From Dermacentor variabilis (lineage: Eukaryota > Arthropoda > Arachnida > Ixodida > Ixodidae): a stretch of 64,000 bases of DNA. The stretch is taken from positions 31,332,115 to 31,396,114 of the forward strand of contig NC_134573.1 in NCBI RefSeq assembly GCF_050947875.1, read 5' to 3'. Below the pieces are notes generated by a model. It was not told the DNA's origin. It made no database searches and saw only the letters and a program-made list of their open reading frames with translations. Position 1 is the first letter of the stretch; each line of letters begins with the position of its first letter. Made by a program: the position numbers and the translations under genes. Shown here piece after piece: positions 9,792 through 21,535 of this stretch.

Positions 9792-12263
9792 GCAGCTTTG
9801 CATACATCAGAAATTATCGCCAAAACAGAGCGAGGATGGCGCAAGACCGGGCTAGAGCAACGGCTAGAGGAGGAGAAGCGCGCTAAACTAGCGCCACCCT
9901 CTCCCGGCTTGCGCGCGTTTTATCACGTCACCTCCTAGATACCTGACTTGGGGCGCCCATCCAGCCGGGCTGAGCCTCGAACACTTGCTTTAACGCGCAC
10001 AGCCAACGGCGTGGGATGGGATCTTATCGCACTTGACTTTATACGTAAGCTCACGGTAACAACGACAGATATATTTCGACGGTTGTGGCGATATAACTTC
10101 TTTCGCAAAATTCGCAATAAATAGAAAATTTTACTAAGGACCAACCACGCTGCTTCTCCATGTCGTGATAGAGCGGTAAACGATAGTTCTAGAAAATGCG
10201 TTGCTAAATCTCCGCCAAATGACTACGCCCGCATTTGGTGACAGCAGTACACAGTAAGAACTTGTGGAGGAAATACCGGAGTTCTGGCAACTTCAGCTGC
10301 ACTAGATCATTCAGTAACATGGGCGGCTTTGTAGTTCTAGCTTACATCAGAGCAAACAGCACTCGACAGAAATCAAGGGCAGCTGCACCGTTATAGCCAA
10401 GAAAATTAAGGACAATTACGCCGCGTCTTCACACTTCAAGCACGCTCCGACAGCCCAATGATAGATATTTCAAACGCAACCACACTCGAACGACAAAATT
10501 TTTCTTCTGTCAAGTGAACGTAGCGGGCATTTCAGGACGCGTGTTAAATTCATGGCTGTTTCCTTCGTGAACATTACTTAAGTGACGTAAAATTATCAGT
10601 GAGCAAAACAGTTTTTATTTCAACGCGAGAAAACAAAACCGAAACTAGCACAACTGTTTGCTCAGTTGTGCGGATTTAAATGATCCAAAGCCGAAGCCGT
10701 CAATAGCATGACGACATTTTGCAGTTGCGCTGCATCACGCGCGAGTACGTCGTCGTTGAGTGGTTCTGAAATCGCTGCGTTAGGGGCGACTGCAACCAGG
10801 CGTTGCAGCAAGTTACGGTGGGAACTTCTGTCCGTGCTGTGTGATTGCGACGAGGAGGACTGCCGCCAGTAGCGGCGTGTCGCCGATTTCGTCTTTGCCG
10901 ACATCGAGCAAGTGCAGCTCGCCGGACCGTCACAAGCGCCGGAAGTGTTGGGTTTTGCTCTGCGTTTTCCTTGTGATATGGGAGATCGCAACGCAGAGAC
11001 CAGATGCATACGAAAGACTACCAGCGGAGAGTGACCTGTGCCATATTTCTCTTAACCTCTCAGGTAAGCATATCAGCTTTTGTTCCGAGTTTACAAACGG
11101 CGCGTACTCGGCCCTTCCGGTACGGCTACATTTTGCGCCACGTTTCTCTGGGCAGTTCACAGACGTTTCATAGGCATGCGTGCGCGTATGTATGCGAAAA
11201 TACTACTGGCAGACGGAAGCCTCAGGAGAGCATGTGAAATTATATCAAAGCTGTACTGCCATAGATAAACACCGTTCTTAACGACTCCAGTGACGAGTGG
11301 CCTGTCGCATCGAAAAATCCGTAGAATATCAAGTACTGCGTAATTTGAAGTGTAGATACAATACTAGCACCAGTGTGACTTTCGCTGGCGAAGACAGGTT
11401 GTCGAAAAAACAATCGTGTATTCTGAAGATTTACTAGCGCTTTAAGTATATTACCGCGAATAAAATAAAAACGCTACCACGCTGTATGGCAGTGTCAGGC
11501 GATGTGGCAGCACAGATATTTTCGTAGCGGTAAGGCGGCTGCATGCACGAGCGAACAGACACAGCGCTTTAAAAGCGCTGAAACTGAACAAATTTAATGT
11601 GCATTTGGCGTCAAGTCGGAAACACATTAGCTCACACTATAAGCCGATGTATAATGTTATTTTTTATGTAATCTTTATTTTCACGGTTGTAAATATTTAA
11701 AAGCATCAATTTGCTGCAACCTTTAATAGTAAATCCTACTAGGCGCACAAAACCTGGCTGTGTTATGTAGAGAATTTGTGCTATTCCTACTGGATTTTCT
11801 ATTTCGAGTCCGGTGTTTTACGAAAAAGAGGGTCTTTTTATTTGTAGTCTTATGTTAGTGCAAATATTTGGCAAGCAGAAATGAGGTCATTGCAAAGTGG
11901 TATCTCCCGGTGAGCTGCATATGAACCCAAGTTTATCCTGCCTTGGCTATTGCAATGTGCATATAACAATTTTAAGTATATACAGCCGTAGTTGGCTTAG
12001 TCGATGTAGCGTATTTTGTAAAAGTAGAAAGCTATGATTATTTTATTGTTTTCATGCAGAAATACCTTTTTTTCTTGTACCAAGAAACGCTCACAGCATT
12101 GAATGAAATGAGGTGTGGCGTATTTTTCTACTAATTTAATAAAGGAAATTTCGTCTGCGGTGTATCAGATTAGTTTACTTTATTTTGCCAAACATGCATT
12201 ATCTCCTCTGCTACTGCTGTTGTTCTGTGTATTTGTGTAATTTTGAAATGTACTTTATTTTAG
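9792..12263. other. Mostly unassigned stretch
   Basis: Frames of 70-115 codons on both strands around 10660-11270 lack recognisable domains. A minus-strand frame (10662-10901) beginning MSAKTKSATRRYW shows no family signature. A hairpin with 8-bp arms lies at 10649-10670 (CACAACTG/CAGTTGTG, 6-nt loop). A strong splice-donor-like CAGGTAAGC sits at 11061-11069 and is discussed with the candidate spliced transcript. The rest, to 12263, is AT-rich without signal. Confidence 0.4.
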
Positions 12264-12677
12264 GTATTCAAGGAATGGCGGCATCCAGAAGAAGACGCCA
12301 TCTTATACAGCACGTTATGGGTGAGACATCGTAGCAGGCACTTTTGCATATCTCATTAGCATATGATGCTATTTGTTGTAATTTTTGTGTCCACTTTCCT
12401 GGCCTTTATTCATTTCAGCATTATTGTGAAAAGGGTAATACTTTTACATCGAGATAGAGTAATCGTCCAAAAGAGAGACTTGGCTGTAGGAGACGACACA
12501 CATAAGCCTCCTTTGTCCGTATCTCCATGTTGCGCAGTTACTCTGTCATTATCTACCAACAAGCACAAATTCTTCATCAGCTACATTTACTATTTCTCCG
12601 TTATTACAATGTAATTGATAGAACATTGAAAGTACAGAGGTACACAGGAAGACAGAGACTTGAAATCATGAAGAGCC

Positions 12678-12771
12678 ATAGAACAAGGGGCATCGCTGGA
12701 GCCAATGTTTCGACGAAGAGGAGATAAGTTTTCTTGCCAAACATTGGCTCCAGTAAAATTTCTTGTTCTAT
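12678..12771. repeat. Fold-back repeat with two nested stems
   Basis: The inner arms CTGGAGCCAATGTTT (12696-12710) and its exact reverse complement (12739-12753) enclose a 28-nt loop. Outer arms ATAGAACAAG (12678-12687) and CTTGTTCTAT (12762-12771) continue the fold. The word GGAGC(C/G)AA(T/C)GTTTCGAC is shared with the 172-bp insert at 52579-52750, so this is likely a fragment of the same retroelement family rearranged into a palindrome. Confidence 0.85.
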
Positions 12772-13384
12772 CACTATTTACGATTAAAAGACAGCATTAT
12801 TGCTCTTGCTGAAGTATTATGCATTATGGAATAAAAATTAGCAGGGTAAATGTCAGGAATGTGAAATTTCTTGTGTATTTTAATGCTACAGCGAAAGCCA
12901 GAAAAACAAGATGTAGAGAACCACATTGTTATTTGTCACTACCCAGTTTGGCCAGCTTCATTCAGAGCTTGCACTTTGCTGCATTAACGACCACTGGAAT
13001 TCATTAATTGAATTGCTTCGTGATTTACTTATATCTAGAGATATTGAACTTGTTCTAATGCAGCTTAACATATTGCGCGTAAAAAATATACAATGACATT
13101 TTAAGAGGCTTGCAGTTGACTAGCAGATCACTTGATTGTATCAGCTCAGGTTTCCATTGAGCTTCCATGCACAAATCGGATGCACATTCTTTTTTTCTCA
13201 TTGCTTGGATTTTCATAAACATAAGTACCATTCCTTCTTTGTCGATGTTCTAGTTGTGTTGCAGGACCTAACTGTTTACATTTATTTCTATTGGTATCCA
13301 CGTTACACAGACAGCTGAATTTTTCTTGTAAGTTGTGACATGGTAGGACTAAGAGCAGTTGTGCAAATTTGCTGCAGGTACACT

Positions 13385-13524
13385 CTGGTGGCTCCCGCCC
13401 CTGCATCCTACCACCACCGTGTCCTGACTACGTTCACTAGGGATTTCGAAGCCTTTGGCGGCTCCTGCCACTGCGTCCTGCCACCATCGTGTCCTGACTG
13501 CGTCCACTAGGGAGTTGGCAGCCT
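13385..13524. repeat. Two tandem copies of a 70-bp unit
   Basis: The second copy begins at 13455. Both contain TGTCCTGACT(A/G)CGT(T/C)CACTAGGGA and a proline-codon-like GGCTCC block; identity is roughly 80 percent. The duplication lies inside the third candidate exon. Confidence 0.8.
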
Positions 13525-14368
13525 TCGTGATGATGCCAAGCAGGCTGGAAGCCGACAGAAAGATTAAGGTAAATACATGGAGTTAAGTGGCAACTTTTTC
13601 AGTGAAGTCACTTGTAGCCTCTCAGCAATGAAAGAATTAACCTCGAAGCAGTTTAGACTCCCTGCTATCGGTGCAGGAATGCTCAAGTTCATGCATTTTG
13701 CCTTAGCCGCCAAGAGGCTATGTGGATTAGACGAAACGCGATGCAAATTTTGAAACTAGTAGGAGACCACTTGTACAATTTTGTTTCTTGCTTACCACAA
13801 AACTGCTTTGATAAAGCTTTAGCAATTTAAAAACAATACAGTGTACTTTCAAAGATGGTATTGGGCATAAATTTACTAGGACTGCCTCAATAGTAAGTAT
13901 GCCGATAAACTTACACCAAAACTGACTTTTTTTGCTAGTTCATCCTCAGCTCTGTTCACTGTTGCATAATTTATCTTCCTGAAACCAGTTTTTGCATGCA
14001 GCACAAGTCCTAAATATGTGGATTACATAAATTTGCAGCTTTTGCTGTAAGCCAGTTCTATGAAATTAAAGTTAATAGGCCATTTTGTCCATTCTTATTG
14101 ACCCATAATAAACTGAGCAGTGGCTAATAAGCAGTTCAATTTTTGGTGTAAGGCCTCTCTTTATTGTCCTGAAAAATTTGGCCCCCTTAATGAAGGAACC
14201 AATTGTTTGGCTATGCCTTTTATGATGCATAGTTTGGTGCGTTACACAAATGTTTCTTCAAATTAACATTTGTTGTATATTGAAGGGCCTCCAGTTTTTC
14301 AAAAAGAAATTTCAAGTGGTCGTGTGCCAGGTCGGGACAGCTCGCATGGAATAGCCTACTTACACAAA

Positions 14369-14633
14369 TAGGGAGGGCCATACCCGCCGTGGTTGCTCAG
14401 TGGCTATGGTGTTTGGCTGCTGAGCACGAGGTCGCAGGATCGAACCCCGGCCACGGCGGCCGCATTTCGAGGGGGGTGAAATGCGAAAACACCCGTGTAC
14501 TTAGATTAAGGTGCACATTAAAGAACCCCAGGTGGTCGAACTTTCCTGTGTCCTCCACTACGGCGTGCCTCATATTCAGAAAGTGGTTTTCGCACCTAAA
14601 ACCCGATAATTTGAATTTTTTTAGGGAGGGCCA
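14369..14633 (+). mobile_element. Young Ruka-like tRNA-derived SINE with 12-bp target-site duplication
   Basis: The element spans 14381-14621 and is flanked by a perfect 12-bp TSD, TAGGGAGGGCCA, at 14369-14380 and 14622-14633. The head carries an A box (TGGTTGCTCAG at 14390-14400) and a B box (GGATCGAACCC at 14437-14447), the two parts of an internal RNA polymerase III promoter derived from a tRNA gene. The body follows with GCGAAAACACCCGTG, GGTGCACATTAAAG and AAAGTGGTTTTCGCACC blocks, and the 3' end is TTTTTTT-rich. The intact TSD and good block conservation mark it as the youngest of the three copies in the window. Mobilisation would have needed a partner LINE in trans. The Ruka name is from memory of a tick SINE family. 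Confidence 0.88.
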
Positions 14634-15124
14634 AGTACACTTGACTTTATGTTAAGATACTATTTTTGATCTACAAAAGACAAAATGAAACATTCCATCC
14701 TATAAGCAGCTGTTCACATTCATTTACACTTTTGCACATCTGTATACCTCAAGTCTGGTGACTTGTGTCTGTTTTCATTATCTGCTATGTGCCGATGGTA
14801 AACTTCAGGTTTGCCCTATGGTGAAGAATATTTTGGTGCTTATAGATATGGATCTGTGTTTTTCAGGTTGCCTCGAAATTTTACCAAAGCCGTGCCACAC
14901 ACTTGGGCGAGGCCTCTTGCAAACGACGTATAACCAGGCTCAACGCATGAGTGTCGAGTGAGTCCGGAGATCAAGGCAACCTGCTGTGCAACCAGCGTGC
15001 AACCTTTGGTGACACCTCTACATGTTCCACCTATTTCACAGCTGCACCTCAGCTACCACCTATCCAAACCGCATCACCAGCTGTGGTCACTCATCGAACC
15101 ATGGATGAATGTTGGGGTGGAGTG

Positions 15125-15157
15125 ATTTGAAGAGACATTCTATTTGTCTCTTCAAAT
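15125..15157. repeat. Perfect 13-bp hairpin
   Basis: ATTTGAAGAGACA (15125-15137) pairs with TGTCTCTTCAAAT (15145-15157) across a 7-nt loop. Function unknown; it is not followed by a T run, so a terminator-like role is not suggested. Confidence 0.9.
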
Positions 15158-15159
15158 TC

Positions 15160-16225
15160 TTAGCAAATACTTGTGTCATTATAATCAATATGTGTCTTTA
15201 GTTGCGTAGTTTTTAATGGTTCCTTTCTATTAGAATTCTCGCCATCGATTCCTGCTATTATAATGTATGTCTGTCTTTATGCCCAGTTTTTCATAGTTCT
15301 TTTGTAGTTGTGTACGTAATTGATAGGTTCATACTTCTTGTTATACAGAAGGCTAAAACGCAAACCTGCGGCATTTTTTTCTTCCTTTTGATAATCTACA
15401 TCACTGCAATGTGTTCAAGAAATGTAACCTAACGTGGGCTCTGGTGCAGGAAAAATTTAAGAGCAATATAGAGTACTTACTTCAAACACCCATTATTTTT
15501 GGAAAAGTGGAGAATATAGGAGCACAAAAAAGAAAATATTAAACTAGAGAAACATGAGTTCCCCTCATAAGTCTGATAATAATGTGACTTCCTTTCACTG
15601 CAAAGATACCAGTAATATACTCGCATACATGGTTTGAAACAAAAAAGCTATGATGCCCTTGGCATTTCTCAGTACCTATTTGTCACACTGACGAATGTCA
15701 AAGGCATCGTAGGTTTCATGCACATATTGGTTGTGTTACACTTTTGAGTATTGCATTTCTCAAACACAAAGGTTTACAGCAGTGCTTTAATAGCAAACGC
15801 ATTTCCTAATTTATTAGTGCAAGAGTAACAGTACAGATCATGTAAAAATTATTTTACAGACTATATGTCCATGGATGCACGCTTCTGATGACATAGCAGT
15901 GATGTGGTCGTGGGATAAATGACTTTATTTCAGATTTAAATATTGGGTTCCAGGTCTAGGTTAGTCTCCTGCACTGAATAGTCTAGGTCAGAGCCCATTT
16001 ACTAGAGAAAGTGAATTAAACTAGGAATTATAAACATCAAAAGATCTTATTTAGGAAACTAATGGGACAATGAGCAAGGTTCTTTAGGCATTCATTTCCA
16101 AATTTGTAGGATATATTTGATGACTGGTTTCATTATTGTGAGAACAAATATTTGTTTATTTTCACACTAGAGTTGGCTGCCCCCATTTGTATACAACCCC
16201 TTTACAGGCTAAAAATTCAGTGTGT
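15160..16225. other. AT-rich unassigned stretch
   Basis: No reading frame, repeat or structure stands out. Confidence 0.5.
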
Positions 16226-17169
16226 TACCGTATTTACTCGCATAATGATCGCACTTTTTTGTAAAAAAATTGACTCAAATTCAGGGGTGCGATCATTACG
16301 CTGGTTAAATTTCCCACAAAAAGAAAAAAAATATCCTCTGGCATTTGCGACGGGATGACAACAGGTCAACAGAGAGGTGGCTGCCGCTGTATGTAGTGCA
16401 GGACACAAAGAAGAAAAAAAAATGGTGGGCGGCAGAGCGCGCCGAACGCGATTTTTTTTCTTCTCGTGAGTACATTACGTGCATTCAAACAGTTTCTTCC
16501 GTATCAGTAATGAATAATATCGGCAAGTTTGCGGCAATAACATAGCCATGTCCACTTTGAGGGGACAGAAACAGATGGGCACGCTTAGCTGCCAGTGACA
16601 TAGGAACACATGGCGGGCATGCTGCGGAATCTGCGGCATTTGTCTTCACCACTATCCTAATATGGCACGTTTCCGCTAAGGGTGGGTGAATATCTTAGCT
16701 GCGTTACAAACGTCGGCGAATGAATAGGGTACACTTCTAACGTATCAGTGTAAACGTGGCTGCTATCATTGCCGTTCGCGATTTGTTGCGTGCCCACAAG
16801 TGCAGACGAGAAGAAACGAAAGACGCTTTTTTGTTGTTTTTGTTGACCACAACCATTATAAAGCCTACACATAATAAAGGCAAGTGTCGTTGTAGCGTTT
16901 TTTGTGTCGTAGAAGTGCGGAAAGTGATGAAAGGAATGAAATGGGGCATCTGCTTAAGAATGTTTGGTGCGTGCAAACTGCTTGGTTTGTCTTGAAGAGT
17001 TGTTCGCATAGCAGTCGACAGATGGTAAGCGCGATCATTATTAGCTAGACTTGGCACATAACATATCGCTGCGGCAAGTTTGGGGTGCAATCATTACACG
17101 GGAAATAAAAAAATCGAATTTTGTCGTCAAAATTTAGGGGTGCGATCATTATTGCGAGTAAGTACAGTA
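16226..17169. mobile_element. 940-bp non-autonomous DNA transposon with TA target duplication
   Basis: TA at 16226-16227 and 17168-17169 flank inverted termini: CCGTATTTACTCGCATAATG (left) and, on the other strand from 17167, CTGTACTTACTCGCAATAAT. Both then continue with GATCGCAC. A second, inner layer of inverted motifs follows: GGGGTGCGATCATTACG near 16285 and GGGGTGCAATCATTACAC near 17081 on the same strand, while a further GCGATCATTA occurs at 17031. TA duplication and this terminus style suggest the Tc1/mariner/pogo superfamily. No transposase is encoded: a 117-codon minus-strand frame at 16737-17090 has no DDE-type motif. It would depend on a relative elsewhere. Confidence 0.82.
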
Positions 17170-17781
17170 TTAGGCTGTTTTTGGTTTTGCGCACTAAATG
17201 TTAAGGGATGCAAATGGTGACATACAACAGAATGCAAAAATGACTAATGAATGCAAGTAGGGCGTGGGGCTTTTTAGGCAGATGCGTGCGCGTGCTATTT
17301 ATAAAACTCCCTATAGTATGCCTGACGGCATTTTCTAACACTTTGGTAGAAAACACTGACACCCACTTATTAAGGGGAAATACTCCTCAAAACAATTTTT
17401 TATATATTTGTACTAGAGATTTGAATATACTGTCATTCATAAAGTGTTTTATTAGATTTGAATTGTCATTGATTTTTGTGTAGCTGCTGTTTCTTAGTTA
17501 TGGTCCTACACAGTGGCAAAATATTTTTGTGGGCACTTTCCTGTGTATAAAATTTTCAGAAGTAGCTTGATGCTATATCTTATTTAGCTAGTTGTATACT
17601 GCAAAGTGGTGATACCTATCCAAACGGCTTGTAGAAATACTGGAACTATGCAAAAAATATTAGGCCACATTAAATAATTTTACATATTGCAATTTCAATT
17701 AGATATAAGCATTCTGCATATCTTGAAGAGTATGTATGCCAAATTTCGTTAGTATAGGACAATTATAAGTGCATAAGGTTA

Positions 17782-17906
17782 TTCTCATGCTATTGTGAGA
17801 AAAAGTTTTTGAAGTATATTCAATAATTTTTTTTTACAATAGCATGAGAAGTATGCAAGATTAGTAGGCAGGCCTGTCTGCCTGCCTACTAATCTTGCAT
17901 ACTTCT
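17782..17906. repeat. Two overlapping hairpins
   Basis: Hairpin 1 has a perfect 15-bp stem (17782-17796 with 17836-17850) and a 39-nt T-rich loop. Hairpin 2 has a perfect 27-bp stem (17847-17873 with 17880-17906) and a loop of only 6 nt. They share positions 17847-17850, so full formation of one competes with the other. A perfect 27-bp stem in otherwise diverged DNA implies a recent origin, for example by a replication-slippage fold-back event. Confidence 0.93.
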
Positions 17907-20900
17907 AGTAACTTTACATGCTGTTTGAATAGATATTGGCACTTTGCAGTCTACAGGGAGCTGAGTTAGCTGCAGCACACTGCTTTTTGTGAAAATTTAA
18001 TACACAAGAAAATGCCCGCAAATATCACTATGTATTTTGCCGTTGTGTAGGACATAACTCAAGAAGCAGGTAAACAAAAACTAATGTAATATATGAAATC
18101 TGCATGAAGAACTTTACAATTGGCTCTCTTTTCAAACCTCTAGTACAAATAATAAAAATATTTCGAGTAATATTCAATCAGTAAACTGTTCCCCTTGCTA
18201 CAGCGACCTACAACATAGCGACGAAAAGTTTAAGGCAAGTCCTCTTGTCGAAGCGACTCTGGGCTGTCTTCCCAAGGGCTTCTGTTAAAGACTGTGAATT
18301 TTCCTGCATTTGGCAGGAGTGCAATACTAAAATGTTTGTGAATGTGAAATTGGTATTGGCACACTAACAGAAAAAAAGACAGTTTTGTGAAATGTAGACT
18401 TGATCATAACTTTGTTCGACATTTACATTTCGACTGCCTATATTTATTTCGTGTTTTGTACTGAATGTTTCAGCGGTGACTGCCACTAATTATTGAACAT
18501 AACTGCTTCATGACAGTGCGACAATTTTCACTAACAGAAATTTATAGCAGTGGCAGGCATTAGAATTACAGTACTCAATGACGTCTACTTTGTAAGAACT
18601 CAGACTAGCACCAGTTCTGAGATACACATACCCAAAAGGTAATGATCAAATAGATTTCTCTTTCACACAGAATTGTCCCACAAGGCTTACAGAACTCATT
18701 GTTCGTCATCTTGTACAAGCAGATTATGCGCCAGATGTAATTTATGCTCAGTAAATACATAAATCAGTCATGCGAGGTGTCTCACTTTAGGTTGCAAGTT
18801 CGAACTTCTTGTAATCTTGCTTTTTTTATTTTGTTTTCTTTGTGAGCGTGAGTGACTTGGTGGCCTTGGCACATATTGTCAAAACTGTTTCTTCATTACT
18901 GGGAATCACAAAAGTTCATTTACACATGAAATTCCAAGTTACTGACATGGTAGGCTTCGAGCTTAATTCTCTTATCTTTCATATATTTATTTACCAAGTA
19001 GTTTTATCGTTCATTGAAACATATCCATGTAATGCAGAGTGGGCACCCAAATTATAACTATCTGTTCTTGCTTTCTACCCTGCTCTGGTGTTTTCAAAAC
19101 CTAGCATTGGTGCAATGGCCTGTGTGCACCTGCATAAAAGTAGCGAAGTGGCTAAAATTAAAGGTCAACAACATAATTAAGATACAAAGCAAAAATATAA
19201 GTTCGAAATTGTCCCCCATAACCAGAGCTTTGCTTAGAATTAAAAAAAATGGACATCCTGCTGTGGTGTGAGAGTTGCTTTGGGCACCAAGGGGACTATG
19301 TACCACCTGTGCTAGTGTACCAAAGCAAAAAAAAAATCGCTCCAGATTAGAGCGGCAGTGGAAAGTTAAGCACAGTTGGTTTATTTCACGCACCATTAAT
19401 GTGGCTTATCATCTGCTCCTGTTGTATGGGAACGCATACATTGGGAAGGCAATCCTTTGCGCCATTGTTACCTTAGCGGGACACCAGAGAAAGGTAGAAA
19501 TCGAGAACAGGTATTCACATTTGGTTGCCCACAGTGTATTATCTGGATGTGTTTCAATCTACAAAAGACTACTGTGATAGATAATCATAATGACAAAGAC
19601 AAAAGAATTAAAAGAGGTATGTGTCAGTCGTCCGTCCGTGACCTCCAGTGTTTATAGAAACACTTCTTTGTGTATATGTGCCAAGCCGTAGGGAGGCTTT
19701 ACGTTAAAGGTTGGAATAAGGAAAATCACAAGAACATTGTATGAGTGATTTGTAAATGTGGCACCTAATGTAACTTATTCATGTATGGGCTGAGGATAGA
19801 TTACAGCCAGTGCATAATGTGCTCTTACAGGATGACTTGTGATGAGTAAAAGAAGCCTTCCTGACATCTTCCGCTTTGTTTCTTTTGAATCTTTGTGCAC
19901 TATCTGTATTGTTACAGCTGCGTTCATGTAGCTGGGTATAGTTTGTTTATGTGTTCTGCTTCCTCCCTTGTCCTCATCATTCATGCGCTATCTTTGCCGT
20001 AACAAAATACAGCTACCTGTGCTACTTATTTTGTCAGCGTGTTTGCATTATGGAAAGTTTTGTATTAGCGGTTATATCTACCCGTGGAATTGTCTGTGTC
20101 AGCTATTATACTTAGTCTGGCAAAAGTATGTTTCTCAACATAAATGAATGATCAGTATAAGTGTTGCTGTATTTATTTTTCTAATTTTGTCAGTTATGAA
20201 GTTTTCGTACACTGTTGCATGCTGTACAGCAATAAAATTGATGCACAACATTTTAATGTGGTGTTTTTCAGATCAATTTTCATCTCACGCTAACATGCAC
20301 AAATTGTGTTGGAAAAAGTGCCAACAAGAGTACCATAAGGTAAGACAGCTGTTTTTACTGTTAGATGGGATTATCAATTGCCAACCAGTTGTTTTCAACA
20401 AGCATAGTATAATGTATAGATAATGTAATCTAAGTTGGAATCTTGTTTTCATTTCACTTCATTATATGGGTCTCCTTTGCACATAAGTGCAGCCTTTCTT
20501 ATTTATGTGTAGCTTGCTTGCTTAGAATGTTAAGTCGTAAGTTTAGAACAGGAAAATACGTTGAACTTATAGATCTTTTGACATATTATAAGAGACTTGG
20601 GCGGTGGTGAATTAAACTTCTACATGAGTTACATAATATCTTGGGGTCTCATAGTTCTGAGTGGCATTGCAGTGTCATGCACATGCAGCTGCAGGCTACA
20701 TATTGGATATTTATTTAAGACTATTTTGCTTGGTTGGCTATTGATCCCAGTTTAATAGTAATGAGAACTGTCTTGCTTTCATAGTGATTCGGTGCTGACT
20801 GATACATTTGAATTTTCCAGAAGACAATAACAAAGATTGATGAAATATTAACTTTTTCTTGCTAACCTGTCATGTGCTTTTTGGCACGTTTACTGTGGAT

Positions 20901-21106
20901 TCTTTGTTATCCTATGTTGTCTTTTCACAGTAGTCTTCTTGAGAACTAGCTGTAGTCGTGTGTACTTACAGCAAGAGCTGTTGACACATTTTGAAAAGCG
21001 GCTCGACACTGCCATCCAAGAGTGAAACGACTTACATGGATTAGTTACTTTACTTTATTTGCTAGAGACCGGCACCACGAACTAATGGTAACTTGACACA
21101 CACTGC
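17907..21106. other. AT-rich unassigned stretch
   Basis: Short plus- and minus-strand frames of 60-100 codons occur (for example 19094-19396 minus, 20148-20423 plus) without domain signature, and they overlap each other on opposite strands. I see no repeat or RNA gene. Possibly intergenic or intron. Confidence 0.5.
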
Positions 21107-21215
21107 TGGAGTCATCAGACTCATCTAGAATAGTTACCTGAATCATTCTTGCAGTGTTCATGTGACACTATCTTGAGTCGTCCGACTCATCTAGAATTGT
21201 TAACTGACTCCCTCA
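21107..21215. repeat. Two imperfect 66-bp tandem units
   Basis: GACTCATCTAGAAT(A/T)GTTA(C/A)CTGA starts at 21118 and again at 21184; similarity covers about 35 bp around each. Both lie in a stretch rich in GAGTC/GACTC words. Confidence 0.6.
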
Positions 21216-21493
21216 GCACTAGTCTTGTAACTCTTTTGAGATGGTATAGGCGACTACTACAACAGAGTATGCATGACTATTGTGTGCGTAGTCACGCAAA
21301 CGCCTTGTATTGAGCACAGATAGTCTCGGGACTCTCTGCCAAAAGAGAGTTCGGGTGTCTCCCACAAAGTATGTCATATACGTGACGAGTCCAGACTCTT
21401 CGAAAAGAGTAAGGGATACTCTTTCTTTTCTTAGTGTGTAGGTGTCCAGCAGTGTCGTCTGCTGCTGAAGTGCTCATCAGCAGCACTAAAAAA

Positions 21494-21535
21494 TTTCCGT
21501 CATTATTTGGAGGATTTCCGTCATTATACGGAGGA
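21494..21535. repeat. Two tandem 21-bp units
   Basis: TTTCCGTCATTATTTGGAGGA (first 20 shared apart from TT to AC) is immediately repeated from 21515. A third related TCATTATTATACGGA occurs near 21590. Confidence 0.85.

Larger units (their letters stand above)
10841..15160 (+). ncRNA. Candidate spliced transcript, probably non-coding or very short-coding
   Basis: Four plus-strand junctions fit splice consensus in order: donor at 11064 (CAG then GTAAGC), acceptor ending TTTTAG at 12263 with donor GTGAGA at 12321 (a 57-nt exon), acceptor TTTGCTGCAG at 13378 with donor AAG then GTAAAT at 13569 (190-nt exon), and acceptor TTTTTCAG near 14867. All three frames of the 57-nt exon are open, but all three frames of the 190-nt exon stop, so any protein would end there: about 59 residues from the ATG at 11004. 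There is no recognisable promoter or polyadenylation signal, and the transcript ends are guesses. Chance alignment of splice-like words in AT-rich DNA is a real alternative. Confidence 0.2.

Noticed and set aside
10662..11009. Minus-strand serine/arginine-rich frame as an exon
   Set aside because: Plausible composition but no family match, no splice context and a competing plus-strand frame.
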